From: Oegoconia quadripuncta
Taxonomy: Eukaryota > Arthropoda > Insecta > Lepidoptera > Autostichidae
Assembly (NCBI GenBank): GCA_949316235.1
Contig: OX438743.1
Location: forward strand, 33,325,242 to 33,389,241
DNA: 64,000 nt
Reading direction: 5' to 3'
In this document: in pieces, positions 1-10,760 of the stretch
Layout: every line of letters starts with the position of its first letter
Position numbering within the stretch: position 1 is the stretch's first letter
Position numbers and translations under genes: made by a program
The notes under the pieces: model-generated
What the model was told of the DNA's origin: nothing
The model's input: the letters and a program-made list of their open reading frames with translations, nothing else
Databases searched by the model: none

Positions 1-1073
1 CGTGAATACCCTTTAAATGTCATAATTCCGAGGTATTAATCAACCAATATTACTTTATTTTCAAAGGTAACATTTACTCAGCTTTTTGAAGCTGCTGGAC
101 TCACCGTATTCTTTCACATTCATTTATTTCTTTATGACACACAGGTGCAAGTAACTAGGGTAAAAGATTTAAATAGCAGAATCATTGTGATCTAGCAAAT
201 GGCATAGATAAATATCACAAAATTTACGTCATACAATTTGTCAATGTCATACAATGACACATCAAATCACAGGCTAATGTCAATATCTTATAACAGAAAA
301 TTATTTTTTTCCGAATTAATAGTCATACTAATGGTCATAGATAATCATTAATGGAGGAAAGTAATGTACCTACATTATAATACTATAAATAAACATCAGA
401 CATGCCCTGCCCACATCTCTCTGCCTGTACTTTCTCTCTTGTCTACCAGAAATTTTAAACTATCACACTAAAAATTAAATAATGAGGTTTTGAACAATTT
501 AATACAGTTGTAGTAGCGTATACTTTTAATTTATTGTACACTTTAGGCGCCAATGCAGAAATGTTGTTCTTGGTAATCACAAAGTCGTTTTTTTGCTCCA
601 CGAGTAAAAAGATGCATTCTTTTCATACTTCGAACAAAAAGCTTCCTAGATTTATATGGATGGTACTTTTAATGTCTTCAAGGTTATGAAGTGCGATAGC
701 GAGTACCTATCTATACGTTTTATTTATATCTCTTTTGTGGTGTGTCAGAATAATCTGTACTAATCTGATTGAATCATTTATTAGACAAAAAAAGGACCTG
801 CTGTGTACTTAAGTGTACCTAAGCCAGAAGTCTGTGTATCTATGCCAGAAGTCTGTGTACCTCTCTCTATACAAAGGTATTTTGAAAAATAGGCACAACC
901 GCCATCCTGGCGTCAGGATGGCGGGTGTACTAGAAGCCATGGCTCATTTTAGTAAAGTATTAAAAAGTTTAATGCTTGAAACAATATCCACATGTGGATG
1001 TTGCAAAATATAATTATGACAATATTTTGCAGGTTTTTTATTTAATTTGGGGTTTGGAAATACCCGACCTAGC
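1..1073. other. AT-rich spacer at left edge
   Basis: No gene recognised on either strand. Minus-strand AATAAA-like hexamers (for example near 1034-1040) could serve as the poly(A) signal of the CLASRP gene that ends at 1684, which would give a 3' UTR of about 650 nt, but nothing singles one out. The only short open frame (813-1013) is low-complexity and has no family resemblance. Confidence 0.4.
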
Positions 1074-1210
1074 GGGCTAACATGACCCGTAGTCTCTCTT
1101 CAATGACACCAGATAGATGCCTGCTGTCACGTTCATGCATTATGCGAGTAAAAGAGACGCAAAGCAAAAATCTCGTGTCAGTATGGAGAGACTATGGAGC
1201 ATGCTAGCCC
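1074..1210. mobile_element. Small inverted-repeat element (MITE-like), copy 1
   Basis: About 137 bp bounded by GGGCTAACATG on the left and CATGCTAGCCC on the right, which are inverted copies with one mismatch. A decayed relative lies at about 46130-46264 with the same internal words (CATGACCCGT, then a GCATG run, then GTCATGCTAG). Two dispersed copies with matching ends favour a non-autonomous DNA transposon over chance. There is no coding capacity. Confidence 0.45.
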
Positions 1211-1309
1211 TACTAAAGTGTACAATTATAGTATTCTGTAGAAGCCAGTTGTAATGACCAATAAAATTATTTCTCTATTATGGAAAACTTGGCATCCACG
1301 ATACAGGCC

Positions 1310-1602
1310 TTAGCTCAGGGAAAATATGGTGAAAAATTAGCTTAGCTAGACATAATTCAGAACCGACTTATTACTTTGTTGGTATCAAGAGATGTAATTT
1401 TGAATAACTAAGCCTAAAAAAATGATAGCTTAGTCTAGATTTTTTTAGAAAACCCTATTATTAATTTGTATCTTAATAACAATAAATACTAACTGATATT
1501 TAATTAGGTAGACTTTTGTTAAACACAGTTAACTTATTGATGAATAAAAAACTAAGCGGTTATGCGGTTTTCCGAAGTCTAAACGTATTTTACCTGGGCT
1601 AC
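1310..1602. mobile_element. MITE with AGCCCAGGGAAAATACGG-type ends, diverged copy
   Basis: About 293 bp. The left end reads TTAGCTCAGGGAAAATATGG and the right end reads CGTATTTTACCTGGGCT, its inverted complement with a few changes. The sequence inside the left end (TTAGCTTAGCTAGACATAAT and onward) matches the interior of the much cleaner copy at 17654-17845, so both belong to one family. It lies just downstream of the CLASRP stop codon, within its presumed 3' flank. Confidence 0.6.
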
Positions 1603-1683
1603 CTAGCCTAGTGCGAATGTCAAAGCAAATGTATAATTATGTGTTATCCTTTTTGTTAAATAAACATCTTATCTATCTATAAC

Positions 1684-1807
1684 CTACTTGCTGGTCGCCT
1701 CATCGGCGGAACCACTAGAGTCGGAGTCGGACAATTCACTAGAGGATTTGTCCTCTTTACGCCTGCCATAGTAACGTGTCACTGACGGCTTATCGTGTCT
1801 GTCCATA
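1684..1807 (-). CDS. CLASRP: CLASRP last coding exon
   Basis: The acceptor TTGTTTCAG precedes the exon, which encodes MDRHDKPSVTRYYGRRKEDK and then a Ser/Asp/Glu-rich tail ending in TAG. Its first base completes a codon begun in the exon at 2218-2271, and that phase match is the main support. The tail does not resemble the human C-terminus. Confidence 0.65.
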
Positions 1808-4800
1808 CTGAAACAATAGGATAATTTAGATCCTTCATAAAAGGAAGAACACATATAATGTGTAAATTTTATAACAATATCTAAAAAATGTATGTATTGA
1901 AAATATTTCTCAATGTCCATGTTTTTAATCAGTTTATGAGCTGCAAAATATTCGTATGCTAGCAATCTTCATTTAGTAATGTTCAGCAGTAGATGTCCTG
2001 TGGCTGATATTATGACGATGAATATTCATCATCATCATTATGAAGTCCGTCACGACATGAGATAATTTCATATAAAATTATAACCAAAACAGGTAATAAA
2101 TTATGAAAAATACCCCCTTTTGAAGATTTGTTCGTCTTACCTTTTAAGTAAATCTCTTTCGTTTTTTTTTCCGAACAATTTTGACCATTACAACTCAATA
2201 TTACTGTATAAGCTTACCTTTCATATGATATCGACCTGGGTTCATTACGTTTTGCGTAGCCACTAGCTTGACTGAAAAATTGTAAACACAAATTAATTTT
2301 CGGAATAAAGTAGCTATTTCATGAACGGTATAAATAACTAAAAATTCAAAGGCATGCGAAGTCCCCAACCCGCATTGGGCCACCGTGGCGGACTATGACC
2401 CATACTCTCTCATATACGAGGGAAGGCCCTATATTCCTGCAGTGGGATGTTTACGGGCTGATGATGATGATGATAAATAACTATAGTTGATAATTTATAA
2501 ACACTCAGTTGTATAAATAAATATCCTCAGACACACACGCGTCATCTAGTTACACACTAGTAAGGCTTGTCTAGTACACATGTCCGTATTCATCATACAA
2601 ACGTCTGCCCCAAGCGGGATTCGAACCCGCGACCTTTTGGTATAGCAATCAGGGTTTTTTACCACTACACCAAATAGGTTGTCAAAACATGGTTCAAGCA
2701 GTCAAGGAAAAACACAGTCAACAAAATAACGCGCCAACTGTTTTTTTCTTTGTATATTAATTAATTATATTGCGCAAAAATTTGTATTTGTATAAATGTA
2801 ATGTAATAAAGATATTACATAAATTCACGAGCCGATGAAATTGTATTGTTTCATATAGTACGCTTTTGGATAATGCCTAAAAATACTTATAGTACCTATA
2901 GCGCTCTACCTCAGAAAATAAAAAAAAAAGATATACATAATACTCCTCTTTGAAAGAGGTCTCATAATTATGCTAATTTCCTGAAAAGCGTACAAATACG
3001 AATTATTGCAATAAAGCGATACTATTATAGTAATATGTCTCCAATAAAATGAAAATACAAACTTTGACGGGCTGCGAGAACGTCTGTTCCGGTAGTAACG
3101 TGGTTTCGATCGTGACCTTGACCCCTCGTAGGGGCTGTAGGACCGCGACCTCGAGGACAGCGAACGGGAGCGTGACCTCGAATACGATCGAGATTTGGTA
3201 CGCGACCTTCGCCAGGATCGTGACCTCGACCGCGATCGGGACGCGGAACGGGAGCGGGACCGCGAATAGGATCGCGACCTTGACCTCGAATTGATTCGGC
3301 GCGGTCCTACCTGTGGGCGGAAGTGTCTTTCTTCTGACGAGGTCGACCTGAAATACGGAATTAACTCCATTATATGGTTTTGTGCACAGACTTACAATAC
3401 TAGAATCAGACTGAACGAATTAAATACCGCGGCAAGTTTCCACACAAAATAATAAGCTACATTTAAGCCTTTGACGTGCCAGCGAACGTCTAGAAAAAGG
3501 TTACATTGATTGGTTTATCAAATTACGAACTTCTTTATACCTAATCTAATAACTCGTAAGTATTGGATATAAGCAATATTTATATTTAAAAAAATACAAC
3601 CGAATTGATAAGCACCTCGTTTTTGAAGTCGTTTTAAAAAAAATATGTACACTCGGCCGCATGACGACCTAACTCTCTAGTATAAGCGGGTCTCGCGGAG
3701 TTCACATATCCGATAGCGTCGCGCGGCCAGTTTATACTGGCAGTGTTACGGTGGTCTTGCTGTCGACTGTACCTTATGCAGCATAGGAGATCGTGTGTGT
3801 GTATATTGATGTTTGATCTGCTACTATTTATTATAAGCCTGCGGTTACATGACGCAATCGTGTTTTAAAGTAACGTAGCTTGTATTCGATATTGAAGACT
3901 TGATACTTTTAGCTGGTTTAGTTTGACGTTCAAAGAAAAGATGGTTCCCACCCCACCACCTCGCTCCGCCAAAGAGTGTTCTCAATGAGACGTATATTAT
4001 GATTGAGACTAACACTTATAAGTATTGAGATTGAAAATAATCTAATATTTTAAATGCGAAAGTCCGGATGTTTGTGGGTTTATCTGTTTGTTGCTCAATC
4101 ACGGCGAAACGGATGAACGAATATGGATGAAATTTTATACACAAGTAGAACATACCCTGGTTTAAAACATAGGATATTGTTTATTCCGATAAAGTGAGTA
4201 GTTCCCGCGGGATAAACAAATTTCCGCGATAAAGATATTCCACGCAGTAGATGTTTAGCTCGACCTTCATGGAAAACATAGTACCCATCTTCCCAACCCG
4301 CGAATGAGAGTGTAGTCAATGAAATGCAAATTGTGATTAAGGCTACACTTCTAAGTATTATGGTTTTGCTATATATAACAATCCTTTACCTAGCTCTTGG
4401 TTTACGCGCAACCTCTGAATATAGCTCTATTTTCTTCAAGTTCTGCTTCACTTTTTCAGAATACAGAGCTTTATGTGGTGCCGCTGGAACAATATAAGAA
4501 AATGAATTAGTAAATTGGGACAATGTGAAAGGCCTCATTGCGTATAATTCTAATACTAATGCCGGGTGGTTTTGACCCAGAAAAAGTACAGAACCCACTC
4601 CATCTCGTCCCGTGGGTGTCGTGAAAGGTTACTATGGGACTTCCCAACAAAAAAACATCTACAGACTTGCACGTTTTTTAAGGGCGATCGGGAAATTTTT
4701 TAATTTTTGGAACACCCAATTATGTTTGGGAAATCTCTGACCATCCCATTTGAGGTAAAGGTCGTGACGTTATGTATGTATATTTATGAATCCCACTATA

Positions 4801-7800
4801 CTCACGCGGCTTGGCATCGTCCTCATCACCGCCGAAGGAGGTGATGAACTCTATGTCACCGCCCGTGTCGGGGGACGGACTGCGGCTTGGAGAGCGCGTG
4901 GGAGAGCGCGCGGGCTGCGCTGGAGCTGCATAACTCGGCGGACTCGCCACGCGGGTCGCGAGCTTCTTATCACTGCCGACGAGATACTTATCTTCAGTCA
5001 AACTATACTAATGCGATGTAGATATACATTTGAAATTGATAGGAGATAAGAGAGCGAAACAATTTGGTAAACACGAACTCACGTTGAGTCAAACTATACG
5101 TCGCATATTCGAAGTAGGTAGAGACAAGGAGAGAAAGGTAACAATTTGGAAACGCGAAATTCTTGTCACTGCCTCATCACTCACGTTGTGTCAAACTATA
5201 AATCGCTTATTTGAAGTAGGTAGAGACAAGGAGGGTAAGGTAACAATTTGGAAAACGTCAGCTTCTTGTCACTGCCGAGTTGTGGACGAGATACTCACGT
5301 TCAGTAAAACTATACGGACGCAATGTAGTGACATTTTAAGTTAGTAGAACACAAAGGGAGACAAGGTAACAATTTATAAAACCACTCGTGTTTAGTGTTA
5401 CTAGATATCCCGTCTGGACGTTCTGTTTTTCAGCCCTCTCGTAACGTGTCCTACCAGCCGCCTGAGCGGGACGGCCAAAGTACCGCTCCTCCATCTAACT
5501 AGTCAATTTTTCGCGGTAGGTTCTTGTAAAATACCATCAGTAAAGGAAATCAACAACCAAAAATTACAATTTGTTACCCTTGTTATACATTTTTTCTATG
5601 TCCCGATTGGTTTGTCCCAGTCCCTTGGGCTTATCTATGCTAAGCAGCCTAACCTAGGCTAGTAACGAATAATAACTTAAGTTAAGGTTTACCGATGAGC
5701 GCGTCTTTCCCTCCTGCTCTTCCTGCCAGAGAACATCGCCTTCTCCTTCTCTTCGCGGAGCAATTGTTTCTGGTGTTCTGCATCATCCGCGTCGCCGGTG
5801 AGGAACGAGAATAGGTCGCAGCCGGCCATGCCGAACTGCGGGCCCACGCCGTTCAGCTCGTGTGCCTGCGCTCCATACAATGAGGGGTCAGTTTGGTAAT
5901 AACAAATATAATTTATTGAGTACCTTATTAACTCGTAATGAAAGAAGTTTTAGTCGTAAGTGCCCGACAGTGCTTCTTGTGCATGTCTTTAGAGCAAATT
6001 TTCGTCTAAAATTCTAAGCATTATTTATTTATATCTTTTTTATTTCACTTTACAAATATGATATATGGTAAATTTATTACAATATTCCCGCAAAAACCTG
6101 CTTTTATGAGACATGCAAATATTGAAGAGTTGAATTATAAATTTTACAATGTCCATTACAGTTATCTGAAGTTGTTGACTGTACTTGTATGCCAATAGTT
6201 GATCATCCATCAATCAAAGTGATCACGTTCACAACAATCTAATACCTACCTATAAGTCCATCCAGAACTAAAAATTTTGTATCCAATAAAAAAAATATGG
6301 TGAATGAATAGATACGAAATAAGTATCCCACATCGTTCGAATACACCAGAAACCTATAAACAATCAAGGGCGGATCCAGCCTTTGTATCAAGGGTCATAT
6401 CCTCGGCGTCCAACCTGGACAGGCTTAAAAATAACAACTATAAATCTAATTAAAACCAAATATTATTTTATTGTTTTGCAACAAGACTAAGACCCGTATT
6501 AATAAACCAATCTCAATACAAGTCTTGAGGCTGTATCAACCGAGATACGTCTTAAGCAGTTGACGCTATCTCAAGCTCCGTGCTAATTTATAAACCAATC
6601 TTGAGGTCTACTCAGCTGAGATCACTTCTCAAGTATGAATGATAGTCTTGAGTTTCGTTTATAAATACGCGCACCTCTCAAGTGAGTACTGCTTGAGTAT
6701 GCACGTGCTTTTCAGGTCTCAAGTTCGGTTTCTTAATCAACACGTTTACTTGAGACCGGTCACAAGACTGTTCTCAATCTTGAGAATGGTGTATTAATAC
6801 AGGCCTAAGTTTACTATAAAAATCTTAAACAGGCTATTAGGTATTAATGGAGTATTATGTATTGAGAGAGTGTTATCGCTAAGACCTGCACCCTTATTGT
6901 CTAACCTTAATGGTAATAGATTGTATCGCCAACTCCTTCGCTAGTGGTCAAGTTTGAAAATTTAAGCATTACTATTGGTCGAATTTGGGAGTTGGCGATA
7001 CAGTCCATTAGCATTGAAGTTAGATAATAACTGATAATAATGTTTTGTTATATCTATATAATGTAATGTATAAAATGTAATAACTAATAATAAAAAACTT
7101 TAATGTTTTGTGTTTCCAAATACTTAATTTGGGGTATCTGGGGTAAATGGGGTAGCATTTAGGATCAAGGTTATGTATGTATTTACGAAGTAAGAATGTT
7201 GAGATTTCGGAAAATGTATTCCTTTCAGAAGAATTGCTAATGCGGCCTTTAGATCTCCAACCCCTCCATCATTGTTTTTGTGTAAAATAGTAACAAACTG
7301 TGCTATCGGTAGCATCTTAGCCTTTTACTTAAGCCGCTCCCATGTCGCCTACGCAGACTGCGCTTATATTAATTTAGTTAGCTGAGCCAGCAAGTCTTTT
7401 CACTGCCACAATTACTTGTATATTATGCTTTACTTTAAGATCAGTCACTGTGTTAAATTTTGTTTCTGTATGTGTACAATGTATTATGGCACTGAATAAA
7501 AGTATCTATTATTAAATTGACGGGAATAGCTGCTAAGACAAGCCGCCTAGTTTGTGTTCCAATGAATATAGAGAGGCAGGGAGAACATGGATGACTCGAA
7601 ACACTCAAAAAGCTGGTTGAAAAAGCATCTTTCTTACCAATGAAAAGAGTTTCAGAAAGTTAATTAAATCCCAAAGGAAATTCAGTAATCAATATTTACA
7701 CAATGGTAATTTGCTGAAACAGATACAACTATAGTCATATTTTTGATACTCATGCCAATTTTGGTCAAATAAACTCTTCAGAAAAGTATTATAAGGGGGG

Positions 7801-10454
7801 ACATAAATATAAAAATAGGATAAACCATGTCAATATGTTATCAATATATGGTAGGTATATACTGAGAAGAACTGCTTACACTTACACCACCTAATGAATA
7901 TAGATGCAAATAAATATTTATATATACGTAATGTAATGTTAAAAATAAACATCAATAATAAAAGATATCGCCATCTATAACTATTTTGCATTCAACCATC
8001 ACTACAATGGCATTGATACTGATAAGACTAAACTAAAACCATTTTGAAAGTAGTTTTACTTTTTTTTATCTTTTATTTTATTTACTCAAAGAAAAAACTT
8101 AGTTTAGTTTTATTTAAATTTATTTAAATAATTTAGTGTTATTGATTTTAAGAAAGTTCTAAAAAACTGAGCAAACTAAAAAAACTTACTGTCTTTAATT
8201 ATGAGAAACTACCGACGCCATTGCTGTCTTTGACTAATAGTCAAAGTAAAGTAAGCTACAGAATTTTTAGAAAACATTTTTATTTGGTTACTGATGGGTA
8301 TGTACTTCTATGCATCAACAAAAAATCAGGAACTTTAAAATTCCAGGAAGACCACAAAAATTGCGTTAAAAAACAATGCAAATTACACACAAAACGAAAA
8401 TGTTTGATTTTGAGAAACTTCGAAGTTGTCTACAAGAAATTTATTTAGCGGAATTACTGTTCTGTCTTTATCAAATTAATTAACTGACTTGTTTATAAAA
8501 ATTCGTAACAATAAACAAGCTTTACTATATAAAAATCATAATAGATTACAAGATATACTTTGCAACGTAGTAATTACGCAATAACCTTAATAACTAAAAA
8601 GAATATATGAAAGGATAATAATACCAAAGAAACAATCTACTCAAATTATTCCCTAAACCAAGACACAGAGACAATGAATCAGTGGCTTTAAACTGCATAT
8701 TAAAAAGAATATCAAACAAAGCCTCTTCTAATTTTGGAAACTAAGAGTGTAAGCAATTAAATTCACCTGTGAGGCCTCCATCTTGTTGACATCAATGCTC
8801 AAGTCCACATCAATGATATCAAGATCCGAATCATCATCTGAATCTTTCTGTTCCACTTTTTTTACTTCTGGGCCTGTAATTTAATACTCAATGCCATAAA
8901 AATGCCCAATTAACATATGTATACCAATACCCGAAGATCCGATTAAGTTTAGCCTGAAAGCAGCACAGCACTGTGTGGTATAGTGAAGCTGAATCTACCG
9001 TTAGAACAGGAAGGTTGTGCTCCGGGATCATTATAATTGTATCCTATAGCTGCACCCCCTCCCTTCTTTTCATTCAACTTTTCCTTTTGCATTTCCTTTT
9101 CTTCTATTGTAACACCAAATTGCTCTTCTATTGCCAACTGTTGCAGGAATTTGTCCTCACCTAAAATATTCGAATTATTAATCACAATTTAATCAAATTT
9201 CATACAAAAAAATTGAGGCATGAAGATTAAAATTTGTAGTTTTTTGGGGAGCACTTGATCACAACTAAATCTGTAGAATTCTCCCTGATGATGCCATGTG
9301 TAAGTGCAAAATGTCTTGTATTCTTGTTGACTTATAACATAGTATTTGGCTTGGGAGATTTGCCTATTAATGCCTTTGGGAGTGTTTAAAGCGGTCCATC
9401 AGCATCAGCATTGTGATTAGAATAAAGTACAACATAATGCAAATACACTTCATTGCAATTGTGCAAATCCTTCTATAGAGAAAGATAAGACATTAATCCT
9501 TTATAATAATACATATAGTAGATTTACACAAAATAACAATTGATTCAATCCTTACTTATTCCAAGAAAAACATTTTGAGCGAGAATTCTATATCTCTCAT
9601 AGTTGCACTGCCTTTCCTCTGTGCTTAGTTCCTCTGGTGGTACATCTGGATATTTCACTTCAGGGATGTAGTCCAAATGAGCACGGACATCAAAACGGTC
9701 AATCATGTTGTTAGAATCACCTTGCCATGGCATCCTAAAAAAGTTTTAAATGTTAGCTTCCTAATTGATTTAATTGTCATAATGCTTATGTAGCTCCTTA
9801 GCGGGCTTGGTTACAGAGGATGAAATGAAGGTTAAATATACACACATGATAGCAGGGCCTTCACCAGCGGCGGCTACAGCAGGATCCAAATGAATTTTGC
9901 AGGGCCGACCATGTAACTGTAAAAACTGAGTTGGCTCAGCTTTCTGAAACATAATTTTATAGCAGCATATATCATTCTGAAAAAATTTGCCAATGACCAT
10001 CATCAAATTTTTTCAGAATTATACTGCTGGCTTCTCGATTAGAGGCTAGATTTACATTACAGATCTCCCAGTACAATATAAAAATTTTCTAGTTTCTTGA
10101 GCCCGCTTATCGACATTCACCGAGGATTTGCCTTATTCGTCACGTAGAGCAGGCAGATTGACGATAGCCGATCACAAGGCTCCTCACTAATGACGCTTCT
10201 GTCTTAACTATTTTTGTTACGCTCACGCTCCTTGACTGTACCTACGTAATAACTACAGGATTACGGACTGGTCATATATTACTCTGCTGGGAACCACACG
10301 GCATGCAAAAAAGACAAATACATGAGTGTTTTTGTAACAAACGAGATGTGCTCACAATTTTCTCATAGAAGTCTTTACGACGCTCCGCTCTACGTCGATA
10401 GTCAACAATCATGCCGCGAATCAAACGCTCCTGTTTTCTTGCTTCATGCCACAT
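1684..10454 (-). CDS. CLASRP: CLASRP, CLK4-associating SR-rich splicing regulator
   Basis: Nuclear alternative-splicing regulator that in other animals binds CLK kinases. Coding exons read right to left: 10356-10454, 9846-9943, 9556-9734, 8999-9160, 8767-8873, 5693-5865, 4806-5002, 4390-4483, about 3069-3347, 2218-2271, 1684-1807. Their phases agree throughout and give 521 residues. Visible order: the family N-terminus MWHEARKQ; the DRY_EERY-type region with MMPWQGDSNN at the exon 2/3 joint and CNYERYR; an acidic stretch (residues about 180-215); the block EKAMFSGRKSRRERR (about 257-270); SPPSYA and ITSFGGDEDD (SR-motif region, about 290-340); and an RS domain (about 380-462). Human CLASRP is longer (about 674 aa), and the basic helical segment after its RS domain is not seen here. 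The donor after the RS exon is non-consensus (GTCAAA), chosen because it keeps phase with the next exon, so that joint is the weakest. The start is the ATG at 10454. Family identity is firm; the 3' exon structure is less so. Confidence 0.9.
2218..2271 (-). CDS. CLASRP: CLASRP penultimate 54-nt exon
   Basis: A very small exon between ACAATTTTTCAG and AAAG|GTAAGC, both strong sites. It encodes QASGYAKRNEPRSISYE plus split codons. It is too short for a standard ORF scan and was found by reading splice signals. Its length is a multiple of three, so it could be skipped without a frameshift. Confidence 0.5.
2340..2480 (+). repeat. Dispersed lepidopteran repeat (GCATGYGAAGTCCC family)
   Basis: Reads GCATGCGAAGTCCCCAACCC, then a run that includes CCCATACTCTCTCATATACG and a CTGATGATGATGATG tail. 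Related sequence occurs inverted at about 61382-61512 and, more decayed, at 53985-54065. The ATG/TGA microsatellite tail is typical of retroposed repeats. It lies in the CLASRP intron between the RS exon and the 54-nt exon. Confidence 0.55.
2519..2683 (-). mobile_element. tRNA-derived SINE, family A, partial
   Basis: In minus orientation: a tRNA-like head (GACAACCTATTTGGTGTAGT, then CCAAAAGGTCGCGGGTTCGA) followed by the family tail (ATACGGACATGTGTAC and CTAGATGACGC). Better copies are at 14099, 37172, 40224 and 62877. The B-box word GGGTTCGAATCCCG is intact. The tail is shortened relative to those copies. Confidence 0.75.
4044..4262 (+). mobile_element. Helitron-like non-autonomous repeat, copy 1
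   Basis: Starts near CTAATATTTTAAATGCGAAA and runs through CGGCGAAACGGATGAACG, GATAAAGTGAGTAGTTCCC and ATTCCACGCAG. The same succession of words occurs at 24283 (inverted), 25844, 29223 and 40010. Two of those copies end in GGCGGAAAGCTAGT, the CTAG end expected of lepidopteran Helitrons. This copy has lost its 3' end. It sits in a CLASRP intron. Confidence 0.6.
4957..5390. repeat. Four-unit degenerate tandem repeat across a CLASRP splice acceptor
   Basis: The word GTCAAACTATA (or GTAAAACTATA) occurs at 4997, 5088, 5190 and 5304, each followed by related sequence containing GACAAGG and AACAATTT, and each preceded by a CTCACGTT-like word except at the exon. Unit length drifts from about 91 to 114 bp. 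On the minus strand the first unit supplies the acceptor TATAG and the first 30-40 coding bases of CLASRP exon 7. The other three units lie in the upstream intron, and each offers TATAG followed 11 nt later by GTGAGT. Confidence 0.75.
6486..6809. mobile_element. MITE of about 320 bp with internal CTCAAG/CTTGAG repeats
   Basis: The left end ACTAAGACCCGTATTAATAA is mirrored by the right end TTATTAATACAGGCCTAAGT-type sequence (GTATTAATACAGGCCTAAGT read inverted), with a handful of mismatches over about 30 bp. The interior has many copies of CTCAAG and CTTGAG, which gives it extensive secondary structure. No coding sequence. It lies in the long CLASRP intron between exons 5 and 6. Confidence 0.65.
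6894..7030. mobile_element. MITE of about 137 bp with long inverted ends
   Basis: Inverted repeats of about 43 bp bound a short centre. The left arm contains TTATTGTCTAAC and TGTATCGCCAACTCC. The right arm contains GGAGTTGGCGATACA and GTTAGATAATAA. Several mismatches show that it is not recent. No coding sequence. Confidence 0.7.
7031..8766. other. AT-rich CLASRP intron sequence
   Basis: Intron between the exons at 8767-8873 and 5693-5865. Apart from a LINE-tail-like stretch near 7450-7500 (GTACAATG followed by AATAAAAGTA), I see no repeat family or coding signal. The open frame at 8221-8448 is AT-driven and has no family resemblance. Confidence 0.4.
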
Positions 10455-10699
10455 TTTATTTTGGTATTTTTACGCACTTTTCTAATAAAAACTTACAACT
10501 ACAATCAGAATTATCAAAGCATAATTATTTTTATTTTCTGCTGCCTGGCTCCTGACAAAGGGGATTTTAATCACAGAGAAGCCATACGTCGTTACCACAG
10601 AATACTAATACCAGGGGGGGCACACTTCAAATGTCATCAATTTTCATAGCAGACTGCGACCTCTGAACTGCGGTTGACGAACTAACCGTTATTAGTGTT

Positions 10700-10760
10700 C
10701 TGTGGCAGCAGCCGCCATCTTACCGGTGGGTGGTGTCATGTCGAGCTGTCAGGCAAAGTC
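10700..10760 (-). promoter_or_regulatory. Candidate CLASRP 5' non-coding exon, donor and YY1-like motif
   Basis: On the minus strand the sequence CACCCACCG|GTAAGATGGCGGC combines a good splice donor (exon end at 10724) with AAGATGGCGGC, a motif bound by YY1/Pho-type factors close to start sites. It lies about 270 nt upstream of the CLASRP ATG exon in a locally GC-richer patch. I infer a short untranslated first exon here. No core promoter motif is clear. Confidence 0.4.

Noticed and set aside
2130..2200. Additional CLASRP exon before AAAAG|GTAAGA on the minus strand
   Set aside because: The donor is good, but every frame from a plausible acceptor meets a stop or breaks the phase that joins 2218-2271 directly to 1684-1807.
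2605..2683. Possible tRNA gene (GGGTTCGAATCCCG box)
   Set aside because: The acceptor stem does not pair, and the flank continues into a SINE body seen in several copies. The same reasoning applies to 14099, 28083, 33753, 37340-37437, 40224, 45642, 56994 and 62877.
3049..3294. 81-codon plus-strand open frame rich in Thr/Ala/Asn
   Set aside because: It is the antisense of the Arg-Ser repeat coding exon of CLASRP; the repeat composition alone keeps the opposite strand open.
4786..5344. Plus-strand open frames of 87 and 104 codons
   Set aside because: They lie opposite CLASRP exon 7 and the tandem repeat beside it; the repeat explains their similar internal sequence.
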